Shown one piece after another: positions 9,075 through 16,735 of a stretch of 64,000 nucleotides of DNA. The notes beneath the pieces were generated by a model, which ran no database searches, was not told the DNA's origin, and saw only the letters and a program-made list of their open reading frames with translations. The position numbers were made by a program, and so were the translations under genes. The stretch is taken from the NCBI GenBank assembly GCA_947074205.1, contig CAMTOQ010000008.1, positions 1 through 64,000 of the forward strand. Reading direction: 5' to 3'. This DNA is from an uncultured Bacteroides sp. (GTDB lineage: Bacteria > Bacteroidota > Bacteroidia > Bacteroidales > Bacteroidaceae). Position 1 is the stretch's first letter. Every line of letters starts with the position of its first letter.

Positions 9075-9122
9075 ACATCATTTTAGCGTGAAAAGAAAAA
9101 CAATATTGAACTTTCTTGAAAT

Positions 9123-9158
9123 AAAAAAATGCCGCGAAGCCAATGGAGCAACGCGACA
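9123..9158 (-). terminator. Terminator after the MATE gene
   Basis: On the minus strand a short GC-rich stem (TGTCGCG pairing with CGCGGCA, with one wobble) is followed by a run of seven T. It lies 31 bp past the MATE stop. Confidence 0.65.
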
Positions 9159-9188
9159 CTATATCTTATACGCAAAAAGACTATTGCA

Positions 9189-10547
9189 TTAAACAATACC
9201 TGCCTGCTTTTTGAATTTCTTCAATTGCCAAACCAATAATACAAAGGCCAATATACTGGCTATTCCATCGGCTATTGGCATACTGATCCAAACGCCCTGT
9301 TGTTCAAAGTAGCGAGGAAGTATTATCAGCAGTGGAACAAGAAAAAGCAGCTGACGAGTTAGCGAAAGGAATATCGCCTTAGCAGGCATACCAATACTTT
9401 GAAAGAAGTTAGACACCACCATCTGCACACCCACAATAGGAAATACACACAGCGTGATACGAAGACCTCTGGCCGCTTGATTTATCAAATCTTGATCGTC
9501 GGTAAAAACCGAAACCATGGGCACCGAGAACATCATGGACAAGAGAAAACCAAGAGTAGTGATGCAGGTAGCCACTATTATTGTGATTTTGAGCACACGC
9601 GAAACCCTGTCAAAAGCCCTTGCACCAAAGTTATAACCGGCAATGGGCTGCATACCTTGGTTGAGCCCCATCACAATCATTACAATAACGAAAGCGATGC
9701 GATTGACTATACCAAAGGCTCCAATAGCCATATCGCCACCGTATTTCTGAAGACCTTGATTGATAAGTATCACCACTAAGCAGGAGGCCATATTCATCAT
9801 AAACGGCGACATACCGATGGCCAAAGAGTCGAAAACAATTCGCTTTCTCAACCAAAATATGCCTCGATGAAAATGCAACATCGCATTCTTATTACTGAAA
9901 AACTTAAGCTGCCAAAGAAGAGCTACAACCTGCGCAATGATGGTGGCTATAGCCGCTCCACGTATACCCCAGTCTAAAACAAAGATAAAAATAGGGTCGA
10001 GGATAGAATTAAGAATCACAGTTGCAATGGTAGCATACATCGCCTTCTGCGGATGTCCCGAGGAACGAAGAATAGCGTTCAGCCCCAGATACACATGTGT
10101 AATAATGTTACCATACAGAATAATTTCCATATAGTCGCGAGCATAGCCAATAGTGTTCTCGCTGGCGCCAAAGAAATAAAGAATCGGATCAAGAAACAGC
10201 AGCGATAGAATCATGAATACGCCACCCATTATAAAGTTAAGAACCAACACATTGCCCAATATTCGCTGAGCAGTGTCGTAGTCTTTCTGACCCAATTTTA
10301 CGGAAAGCAAAGTAGATGCACCTACGCCAACCAATGAGCCAAATGCAGCAGCTAGATTGATAAGGGGAAAAGTGATAGCCAAGCCCGAAATGGCCAATGG
10401 TCCTACACCTTTACCAATAAAAATACTATCTACCATATTGTAAAGCGAAGCGGCAGTCATAGCAATGATGGCTGGTACAGCATATTCCACTAGTAGTTTG
10501 CCAACCTTTTGTGTTCCCAACGCTGTGGGAATGTTTTGTTCTATCAT
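9189..10547 (-). CDS. MATE family efflux transporter
   Basis: This is a cation-coupled multidrug or toxin exporter of the inner membrane, with two homologous MatE halves and about twelve membrane segments. The N-terminal half starts VGKLLVEYAVPAIIAMTAASLYNMVDSIF, which is characteristic. The start is set at 10547 (MIEQN) rather than the in-frame ATG at 10604, because a -7 box at 10569-10576 lies between the two. This gives 452 residues, the usual length. It is divergent from lysS. The substrate cannot be inferred. Confidence 0.93.
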   Translation of the reverse strand: MIEQNIPTALGTQKVGKLLVEYAVPAIIAMTAASLYNMVDSIFIGKGVGPLAISGLAITFPLINLAAAFGSLVGVGASTLLSVKLGQKDYDTAQRILGNVLVLNFIMGGVFMILSLLFLDPILYFFGASENTIGYARDYMEIILYGNIITHVYLGLNAILRSSGHPQKAMYATIATVILNSILDPIFIFVLDWGIRGAAIATIIAQVVALLWQLKFFSNKNAMLHFHRGIFWLRKRIVFDSLAIGMSPFMMNMASCLVVILINQGLQKYGGDMAIGAFGIVNRIAFVIVMIVMGLNQGMQPIAGYNFGARAFDRVSRVLKITIIVATCITTLGFLLSMMFSVPMVSVFTDDQDLINQAARGLRITLCVFPIVGVQMVVSNFFQSIGMPAKAIFLSLTRQLLFLVPLLIILPRYFEQQGVWISMPIADGIASILAFVLLVWQLKKFKKQAGIV

Positions 10548-10568
10548 TAGGAAGTATTTAAGAAGTTG

Positions 10569-10597
10569 CAAAGATAGAGAATCTTTATTTACGTCAA
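10569..10597 (-). promoter_or_regulatory. Promoter of the MATE gene
   Basis: The minus strand carries TATCTTTG at 10569-10576 and a TTG (within TTTTTG) at 10595-10597, spaced 18 bp. The predicted start of transcription falls about 15 nt before the ATG at 10547, which decides that start. Confidence 0.7.
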
Positions 10598-10625
10598 AAA
10601 GCAATGCTATATAAAAAATGTTTCG

Positions 10626-10633
10626 TACTTTTG
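10626..10633 (+). promoter_or_regulatory. Bacteroides -7 box (TACTTTTG) for lysS
   Basis: TACTTTTG lies 29 bp before the lysS ATG at 10663 and inside the longer open frame that starts at 10618. This supports the later start. The distance to the divergent MATE -7 box is about 50 bp. Confidence 0.65.
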
Positions 10634-10662
10634 TCCCGAATATTGAGTTAATACATTACGTA

Positions 10663-12387
10663 ATGAACCTATTAGAACTTAGTGAACAGGAAATCATCCG
10701 TCGCAACAATCTGAATGAGCTTCGCGAACTGGGAATCGACCCCTATCCCGCAGCCGAGTATGTGGTAAATGCATATTCTACAGACATTAAAGAAGAATTT
10801 AAAGATGATGCCGAACCTAGACAAGTATCTGTAGCCGGACGCATCATGAGCCGCCGCATCATGGGCAAGGCGTCTTTTATCGAACTGCAAGACTCGAAAG
10901 GCCGCATACAAGTATATATCACTCGCGATGACATCTGTCCTGGCGAAGACAAAGAACTTTACAACACCGTATTTAAACGCTTGCTAGACCTTGGTGACTT
11001 TGTTGGCATCGAAGGTTTTGTGTTCCGTACCCAAATGGGCGAAGTGAGCATCCATGCACAAAAGCTTACGGTTTTGGCCAAATCTATAAAACCACTACCT
11101 ATCGTTAAGTACAAAGATGGTGTAGCTTACGACTCTTTCGAGGATCCTGAGTTGCGCTACCGTCAACGCTATGTTGACCTTGTAGTAAACGAAGGCATCA
11201 AGGATATCTTCCTAAAGCGCACCAAGATCTATAGCTCTATGCGCGAATACTTCAATTCCCGCGATATTATCGAGGTAGAAACTCCTGTGTTGCAATCAAT
11301 CGCAGGTGGTGCAGCTGCACGCCCTTTCATCACTCACCACAATTCGCTAGACATTCCATTGTACTTGCGTATTGCCAACGAGCTATATCTTAAAAGATTG
11401 ATCGTAGGTGGTTTCGAAGGTGTTTTCGAATTCTCGAAAAACTTCCGCAACGAGGGTATGGACCGTACACACAATCCTGAGTTTACTGCAATGGAGGTGT
11501 ATGTATCTTACAAAGACTACAACTGGATGATGACTTTCACAGAAAACATGATCGAAAAGATCTGTATGGACGTGAATGGAACAACCGAAGTTAAGATAGG
11601 CGACAACGTTATCAACTACAAGACTCCTTACAAACGTGTTACTATGCTAGACTCTATCAAAGAGTTTACAGGCCACGACCTTAATGGTAAAAATGAAGAC
11701 GAAATACGTGCTATCTGCAAAGAGTTGAAACTTGAAGTAGACGAAACAATGGGTAAAGGCAAGATGATCGACGAAATCTTCGGCGAATTCTGCGAAGGCA
11801 ACTACATTCAGCCTACCTTTATTACAGACTACCCTATCGAGATGTCTCCTCTAACAAAACGTCACCGCGACAATCCTGAATTGACGGAACGTTTCGAGTT
11901 GATGGTAAACGGTAAAGAGTTGGCCAACGCCTACTCTGAGTTGAACGATCCTATCGACCAGTTAGAACGTTTCATGGAACAAATGAAACTAAGCGAAAAG
12001 GGTGACGACGAAGCGATGATCATCGATAAAGACTTCATCCGTTCGTTGGAATACGGTATGCCTCCTACATCGGGTATGGGTATCGGAATGGACCGTTTGA
12101 CAATGCTATTGACAGGACAAACTACTATCCAAGAGGTTTTGTTCTTCCCTCAAATGCGTCCTGAAAAGACTGTTCAAAAAGATCCAGCATCAAAATATAT
12201 GGAACTTGGCATTCCCGAAGAGTGGGTAGCTGTTTTCCAAAAAGCAGGCTACAACCAGGTGGCTAGCATGAAAGATGTGAACCCGCAAAAACTTCACCAA
12301 GAGGTATGCGGTATCAATAAGAAGTATAAACTGCAACTGACCAATCCTTCGGTAAACGACGTTACCGCGTGGATTGAAAAGCTATAA
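10663..12387 (+). CDS. lysS: Lysyl-tRNA synthetase, class II
   Basis: It charges tRNA-Lys. The start MNLLELSEQEIIRRNNL at 10663 matches the usual N-terminus. An upstream ATG at 10618 lies before the promoter box. The N-terminal OB-fold holds VAGRIMSRRIMGKASFIEL. Class II motifs follow: FSKNFRNEGMDRTHNPEFT (motif 2) and GMGIGMDRLTMLLTG (motif 3). RFELMVNGKELANAYSELND is also typical of LysRS. At 574 residues it carries a C-terminal extension of about 60-70 residues beyond motif 3, as usual in Bacteroidetes. gpsA follows after a hairpin. Confidence 0.98.
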   Translation: MNLLELSEQEIIRRNNLNELRELGIDPYPAAEYVVNAYSTDIKEEFKDDAEPRQVSVAGRIMSRRIMGKASFIELQDSKGRIQVYITRDDICPGEDKELYNTVFKRLLDLGDFVGIEGFVFRTQMGEVSIHAQKLTVLAKSIKPLPIVKYKDGVAYDSFEDPELRYRQRYVDLVVNEGIKDIFLKRTKIYSSMREYFNSRDIIEVETPVLQSIAGGAAARPFITHHNSLDIPLYLRIANELYLKRLIVGGFEGVFEFSKNFRNEGMDRTHNPEFTAMEVYVSYKDYNWMMTFTENMIEKICMDVNGTTEVKIGDNVINYKTPYKRVTMLDSIKEFTGHDLNGKNEDEIRAICKELKLEVDETMGKGKMIDEIFGEFCEGNYIQPTFITDYPIEMSPLTKRHRDNPELTERFELMVNGKELANAYSELNDPIDQLERFMEQMKLSEKGDDEAMIIDKDFIRSLEYGMPPTSGMGIGMDRLTMLLTGQTTIQEVLFFPQMRPEKTVQKDPASKYMELGIPEEWVAVFQKAGYNQVASMKDVNPQKLHQEVCGINKKYKLQLTNPSVNDVTAWIEKL

Positions 12388-12401
12388 TAATCAAGAGAAA
12401 T

Positions 12402-12441
12402 GAACAATTGAGGGCACTATAGCCTTTAATTGTTCGTTTTT
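12402..12441 (+). terminator. Terminator or attenuator between lysS and gpsA
   Basis: The arms GAACAATT (12402-12409) and AATTGTTC (12428-12435) enclose a GGG/CC inner pairing and are followed by a T-rich run. The gpsA ATG comes only a few bases later, so readthrough is possible. Confidence 0.65.
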
Positions 12442-12446
12442 AACGA

Positions 12447-13451
12447 ATGACATATATGAAATTACCTGGTAGGATAGCTATAGTGGGAGGTGGAAGCTGG
12501 GCAACCGCCATTGCCAAAATGTTTATGGCACACGACGGAAGCATCAATTGGTATATGCGTCGCGATGATCGTATTGCCGATTTCAAACGTCTAGGACATA
12601 ACCCCGCTTACCTCACAAGCGTAAAATTCGATACCAAAAAGATTAATTTCTACTCTAATATCAACGATATCGTAAGAGATTCGGATACTCTTGTCTTTGC
12701 TACACCATCGCCTTATTTAAAGTCGCATTTAAAGAAGCTAAAGGTGAAGCTAAAAGATAAGTTCATCATCACAGCTATCAAAGGTATCGTTCCTGATGAC
12801 AATCTAATTATTTCCGACTACTTCACAAAGGAGTACAAAGTACCTGCCGAAAACATTACTGTATTGGCTGGTCCTTGTCATGCCGAAGAGGTAGCTCTAG
12901 AGCGTCTTTCCTATCTCACATTGGCTTGTCCGGATAAAGACAAAGCAAGGATTTTTGCACGCCAGCTCAGCAGTTCATTTATGAAGACATCGGTTAGCGA
13001 TGACATCACAGGTATCGAATATAGTTCGGTATTGAAGAATGTCTACGCAATTGCTGCCGGTATTTGTAGTGGATTGAAATATGGCGATAACTTCCAAGCC
13101 GTACTTATCTCGAATGCCATTCAAGAGATGCGCCGATTCTTAGACACTGTACACCCACTCAATCGCAATGTAGACGAGTCTGTCTATCTTGGCGACCTAT
13201 TGGTGACGGCTTATTCTAAGTTTAGTCGTAACCGCACTTTCGGTTCGATGATTGGTAAAGGCTATTCGGTAAAGAGTGCTCAGATAGAGATGGAAATGAT
13301 CGCCGAAGGATATTATGGTACAAAGTGTATCAAAGAGATTAATAAACATTATCATGTAAATATGCCTATTTTGGATGCTGTATACAACATTCTCTACGAG
13401 CGTATATCGCCTATGATAGAGATCAAGTTGCTGACAGATTCATTTAGATAA
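12447..13451 (+). CDS. gpsA: Glycerol-3-phosphate dehydrogenase [NAD(P)+]
   Basis: It reduces dihydroxyacetone phosphate to glycerol 3-phosphate for phospholipid synthesis. The N-terminal nucleotide-binding motif is IAIVGGGSWATAIAK at residues 10-24. VLAGPCHAEEVA and EYSSVLKNVYAIAAGI, which carries the catalytic lysine, follow in the expected order. At 334 residues the length is normal. An internal ATG at 12456 (MKLPGRI) is an equally possible start. It lies between lysS and pgi on the same strand. Confidence 0.96.
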   Translation: MTYMKLPGRIAIVGGGSWATAIAKMFMAHDGSINWYMRRDDRIADFKRLGHNPAYLTSVKFDTKKINFYSNINDIVRDSDTLVFATPSPYLKSHLKKLKVKLKDKFIITAIKGIVPDDNLIISDYFTKEYKVPAENITVLAGPCHAEEVALERLSYLTLACPDKDKARIFARQLSSSFMKTSVSDDITGIEYSSVLKNVYAIAAGICSGLKYGDNFQAVLISNAIQEMRRFLDTVHPLNRNVDESVYLGDLLVTAYSKFSRNRTFGSMIGKGYSVKSAQIEMEMIAEGYYGTKCIKEINKHYHVNMPILDAVYNILYERISPMIEIKLLTDSFR

Positions 13452-13500
13452 GCCAATTATTTATAACCCTAACGTATAACCTTTAAACATTTAAATAATT

Positions 13501-14838
13501 ATGATCAGTTTGAACATCGAAAAGTGCCTAGGCTTTACTTCGAAAGAAGCTATCAAAGCTTGGGAACCTAAAGTGAAAGCAGCACAAGAAGCCCTAGAAA
13601 ATGGAACATGCCTTGGAAATGATTTCTTAGGATGGTTGCACCTACCCTCTTCTATCACAAAAGAGGAATTAAACGACATTAAAGCAACTGCACAAGTGCT
13701 TCGCGACAACTGCGAAGTGGTAGTAGTAGCTGGTATCGGTGGTAGCTACCTTGGTGCACGTGCCGTAATCGAAGCGCTATCTAACAGCTTCACTTGGTTG
13801 CAAGATAAGAAAACTGCACCTGTAATCGTTTACGCAGGACACAATATCAGCGAAGATTATCTGTACGAGCTCACCGAGTTCTTGAAAGATAAGAAATTTG
13901 GTGTTATCAATATATCTAAGTCGGGAACAACTACCGAAACTGCTTTGGCTTTTCGTTTGTTGAAGAAGCAATGCGAAGACCAACGTGGCAAGGAAATGGC
14001 ACAAAAAGTGATCGTGGCTATTACCGACGCATCAAAAGGCGCTGCACGTATAACTGCCGATAAGGAAGGATACAAATCGTTTATTATTCCTGACATCGTA
14101 GGTGGACGTTTCTCTGTGCTTACTCCTGTAGGTTTGCTTCCTATTGCAGTAGCTGGTTTCGACATCGATAAGTTTGTTGCCGGCGCTGTAGAGATGGAAA
14201 AGACTTGCGGTCTTAGCACTCCATTCGAAGAAAACCCAGCGGCTATGTATGCAGCTACACGCAATGAGCTTTACAAAGACGGAAAGAAGATTGAAATCCT
14301 TGTAAACTTCAACCCTAAACTTCACTACGTGAATGAATGGTGGAAACAGCTTTACGGTGAATCAGAAGGAAAAGACAACAAGGGTATCTTTCCTGCAGCT
14401 GTTGATTTCTCTACCGATCTTCACTCAATGGGCCAATGGATTCAAGAAGGCGAACGCACTATCTTTGAAACTGTGATATCTGTTGATCAAGTAGATCATA
14501 AACTAGAAGTTCCTTCGGACAAAGATAACCTAGATGGTTTGAACTATCTTGCCGGCAAACGCATTGACGAAGTAAACAAGATGGCAGAATTGGGCACTCA
14601 ATTAGCACACGTTGATGGTGGTGTACCCAACTTGCGTATCGTCATACCATCACTAAGCGAAAGCACTATTGGCGGGTTACTTTACTTCTTCGAAATTGCT
14701 TGTGGTATCAGTGGCATCCTTCTTGGTGTGAATCCTTTCAACCAGCCAGGTGTAGAAGCTTACAAAGCCAATATGTTTGCTTTGCTAAACAAACCCGGCT
14801 ACGAAGAAGCATCAAAAGCTATCCAAGCGAAATTGTAA
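13501..14838 (+). CDS. pgi: Glucose-6-phosphate isomerase
   Basis: It interconverts glucose 6-phosphate and fructose 6-phosphate. Motifs include [16 protein letters not shown], the SIS-domain [18 protein letters not shown], and [21 protein letters not shown]. The length of 445 residues matches the shorter bacterial (Bacillus-like) form rather than the roughly 550-residue E. coli form. It is the last plus-strand gene before a large symmetric terminator shared with the convergent lipoprotein gene. Confidence 0.97.
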   Translation: MISLNIEKCLGFTSKEAIKAWEPKVKAAQEALENGTCLGNDFLGWLHLPSSITKEELNDIKATAQVLRDNCEVVVVAGIGGSYLGARAVIEALSNSFTWLQDKKTAPVIVYAGHNISEDYLYELTEFLKDKKFGVINISKSGTTTETALAFRLLKKQCEDQRGKEMAQKVIVAITDASKGAARITADKEGYKSFIIPDIVGGRFSVLTPVGLLPIAVAGFDIDKFVAGAVEMEKTCGLSTPFEENPAAMYAATRNELYKDGKKIEILVNFNPKLHYVNEWWKQLYGESEGKDNKGIFPAAVDFSTDLHSMGQWIQEGERTIFETVISVDQVDHKLEVPSDKDNLDGLNYLAGKRIDEVNKMAELGTQLAHVDGGVPNLRIVIPSLSESTIGGLLYFFEIACGISGILLGVNPFNQPGVEAYKANMFALLNKPGYEEASKAIQAKL

Positions 14839-14849
14839 TATCAACCATT

Positions 14850-14903
14850 ACTTTCAATAACAACAAAAGGCCTCAATTGAGGCCTTTTGTTGTTATTGAA
14901 AGT
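14850..14903. terminator. Perfect 54-bp palindrome, bidirectional terminator
   Basis: The arms are perfect inverted repeats of 27 bp with no spacer, centred between 14876 and 14877. The core reads AAGGCCTCAATTGAGGCCTT. It lies between the convergent pgi and lipoprotein genes, with T runs usable on either strand. Confidence 0.85.
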
Positions 14904-14914
14904 GGTTATTTAGA

Positions 14915-15391
14915 TTACTCCTGATTCAGTTTAAGTTCAAGCATTTCCTGCGCACTTTCGCACTCGGCTTTGGATGAAAGATAGAAGTTTAGTTTAGCCG
15001 CATTGGTGTCATCAACTTCAGTAACTACAGCCACCACATTCAGCTGAGTATACATCACCCCATCAGCGAACCGCAGGCGCCCACTCTCAGCATCAGTTAG
15101 ATTGCCTTCGGAGGTTACTACACTTTGTTTAAAGTCGATCAAGGTAGCTACTTCCTCATCCGACTCCAACTGGAAAGTCTGCAATTCAGCACCCATACCG
15201 TCAAGATATAGCATAATCTCAACTTTATCCCCCACCTTAAGGGAAGGCATATCAGCAGTGAGAACAGCGTAGTTACGCGTAGGATCTTCATTAACAATAA
15301 GGCGTTCTACATTTATTATAGGACTTTCAATACTGTCACCGCAGGAGCATAGCAATAAAATCACCCCCAGAAAAGTTGTTAGCTTCTTCAT
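14915..15391 (-). CDS. Small lipoprotein of unknown function (158 aa)
   Basis: The start at 15391 gives MKKLTTFLGVILLLCSCGDS, a lipoprotein signal with the lipid-modified Cys most likely at position 17. The longer open frame to 15481 runs through its own promoter and is rejected. After the signal, the protein is acidic and beta-rich (PSLKVGDKVEIMLYLDG, ADGVMYTQLNVVAVV), resembling a small adhesion-like or DUF-type beta domain found in Bacteroides lipoproteins. I do not recognise a named family with confidence. It is probably anchored in the outer or inner membrane. Confidence 0.8.
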   Translation of the reverse strand: MKKLTTFLGVILLLCSCGDSIESPIINVERLIVNEDPTRNYAVLTADMPSLKVGDKVEIMLYLDGMGAELQTFQLESDEEVATLIDFKQSVVTSEGNLTDAESGRLRFADGVMYTQLNVVAVVTEVDDTNAAKLNFYLSSKAECESAQEMLELKLNQE

Positions 15392-15419
15392 TGATTTAGA
15401 GTGTAAGTTAACATATATA

Positions 15420-15450
15420 CAAAAATAATAAAACTTATTGAGAAGACAAA
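15420..15450 (-). promoter_or_regulatory. Promoter of the small lipoprotein gene
   Basis: The minus strand carries TATTTTTG at 15420-15427 and TTTG at 15447-15450 with a 19-bp spacer. Transcription would start about 22 nt before the ATG at 15391. Confidence 0.75.
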
Positions 15451-15468
15451 TATTTGCCCCTATCTTTG
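15438..15468 (+). promoter_or_regulatory. Promoter of the HAD gene
   Basis: TTG at 15438-15440 and TATCTTTG at 15461-15468 are separated by 20 bp, close to the Bacteroides consensus. It interleaves with the divergent promoter at 15420-15450. Confidence 0.75.
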
Positions 15469-15482
15469 TGCACGTAAACAAT

Positions 15483-15489
15483 AGGAGGT
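15483..15489 (+). promoter_or_regulatory. Strong Shine-Dalgarno sequence (AGGAGGT)
   Basis: AGGAGGT lies 4 bases before the ATG at 15494. Such a full match is unusual for Bacteroidetes, where most genes in this window have A/T-rich leaders, and it confirms the start. Confidence 0.7.
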
Positions 15490-15493
15490 AAAA

Positions 15494-16186
15494 ATGATTC
15501 TCGATAACACCAACTTGAAAGCAGTGCTCTTTGATATGGATGGAGTACTGTTCAACTCAATGCCCTATCACTCAAAAGCTTGGAATGAAGCTATGCAGGA
15601 GTTCAATCTAGATTTAAGTCGCGAGGAGGCTTATATGCACGAAGGACGTACAGGCGCAGGAACAATTAACATTGTCTACCAACGTCAACATGGTACCGAT
15701 GCTACAGAGGAACTAATCGAGAATATCTATCAGGTAAAGAGTCGTATATTCAATAGCTTCCCCGAAGCTCAGCCTATGCCTGGGGCGCTTGAACTTTTGC
15801 AAAAGGTAAAAGCTGCGGGACTAAAGATTATTCTTGTCACCGGCTCTGGACAGCGTTCTCTATTAGACCGTCTTCAAGTGCACTATCCAAATATGTTCAC
15901 ACCAGAGCTTATGGTAACTGCCTACGATGTGAAGCACGGCAAGCCTCATCCTGAGCCATATCTACTCGGGCTCGAAAAGGGAGGAATAAAGGCCAACGAA
16001 GCTCTTGTAATAGAGAATGCTCCATTAGGTGTAGAAGCCGCTGTAGCTGCCAAAATCTGCACGATAGCAGTCAATACCGGTCCTATTCCGGACAAAGCGC
16101 TTCAGGATGCGGGAGCTAACTTGCTTTACCCCTCAATGCAGTGCCTAGCCGAAGCTTGGGATAAACTAATCAGCAAGAAGCAATAG
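15494..16186 (+). CDS. HAD hydrolase, beta-phosphoglucomutase-like
   Basis: This is a haloacid dehalogenase superfamily phosphatase or phosphomutase. Motif I is VLFDMDGVLFNSMPYH with the nucleophile Asp14 and acid Asp16. Motif II is VTGSGQRS, and motif III is KHGKPHPEPYLLGLEK. Motif IV reads IENAPLGVEAA, with Asn where the usual acidic pair EDS is found, so one metal-binding acid may be missing or shifted. The cap is the four-helix type, as in beta-phosphoglucomutases. The substrate is unknown. It is divergent from the lipoprotein gene and convergent with the phosphodiesterase gene. Confidence 0.9.
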   Translation: MILDNTNLKAVLFDMDGVLFNSMPYHSKAWNEAMQEFNLDLSREEAYMHEGRTGAGTINIVYQRQHGTDATEELIENIYQVKSRIFNSFPEAQPMPGALELLQKVKAAGLKIILVTGSGQRSLLDRLQVHYPNMFTPELMVTAYDVKHGKPHPEPYLLGLEKGGIKANEALVIENAPLGVEAAVAAKICTIAVNTGPIPDKALQDAGANLLYPSMQCLAEAWDKLISKKQ

Positions 16187-16189
16187 AGC

Positions 16190-16681
16190 TTAATCGGCAA
16201 GCTCTATCACTTCAAGATCTTTGAACTGGCCATTGTCAATGGTCAGTCTCACCATTGTCCTTGTCTTATGAAAACCTTGCTTGCCAGCAGCACCGGGATT
16301 GATGTGAAGCATATTGAGCGTCTTGTCGAACTTCACTTTCAGGATGTGTGAATGCCCACTAATAAATAACTTAGGGGGCCTCACAAAAAGAGTCCCTGCT
16401 ATTGAGGTATCATACTTCCCCGGATAGCCACCAATGTGCTTCATTAACACATCCGCACCATCTACAGTAAAACGGTTTACTAAAGGATAGGCACGGCGTA
16501 TATCCTGCCCATCTATATTGCCATAAACCGCACGAAGGGGCCTAAATGCAGCCAAGCGTTCGGCTACCTCTAGCGAACCAATGTCGCCAACATGCCATAT
16601 TTCATCACACCCTTCAAAGTACTTGAGATATTTCTCATCCCAATAGGCGTGGGTATCCGATAAGATTCCAACTTTTGTCAT
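16190..16681 (-). CDS. YfcE/MJ0936-type metallophosphoesterase
   Basis: This is a small two-metal phosphodiesterase of the calcineurin-like fold. The ligands are visible: DTH (Asp9, His11), GD (Asp33 in HVGDIGS), GN (Asn55 in VYGNID), then KHIGGYPGKY, the GHSH motif in FISGHSHILKV, and HINPGAAGKQG. The 163-residue length fits YfcE-like proteins. Its stop is 4 bp from the convergent HAD gene, and its promoter overlaps that of ppk. The in vivo substrate is unknown. Confidence 0.93.
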   Translation of the reverse strand: MTKVGILSDTHAYWDEKYLKYFEGCDEIWHVGDIGSLEVAERLAAFRPLRAVYGNIDGQDIRRAYPLVNRFTVDGADVLMKHIGGYPGKYDTSIAGTLFVRPPKLFISGHSHILKVKFDKTLNMLHINPGAAGKQGFHKTRTMVRLTIDNGQFKDLEVIELAD

Positions 16682-16688
16682 TCATTTC

Positions 16689-16719
16689 TTGTTTATCTGC
16701 GCAAAGGTATCTATATTTG
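16689..16719 (+). promoter_or_regulatory. ppk promoter
   Basis: TTG at 16689-16691 and TATATTTG at 16712-16719 are spaced 20 bp. The ppk ATG at 16736 follows 16 bp later. Confidence 0.75.
16702..16709 (-). promoter_or_regulatory. -7 box (TACCTTTG) for the metallophosphoesterase gene
   Basis: The minus strand reads TACCTTTG here, 20 bp before the ATG at 16681. It lies inside the spacer of the opposing ppk promoter. No clear -33 box is visible. Confidence 0.6.
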
Positions 16720-16735
16720 AAGAAATCTATACGTG

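Noticed and set aside
10604..10618. Longer starts for the MATE and lysS genes
   Set aside because: Both lie upstream of or inside promoter boxes; the shorter starts give standard N-termini.
15391..15481. N-terminal extension of the small lipoprotein
   Set aside because: It includes the gene's own -7 and -33 boxes, and the signal peptide begins at 15391.
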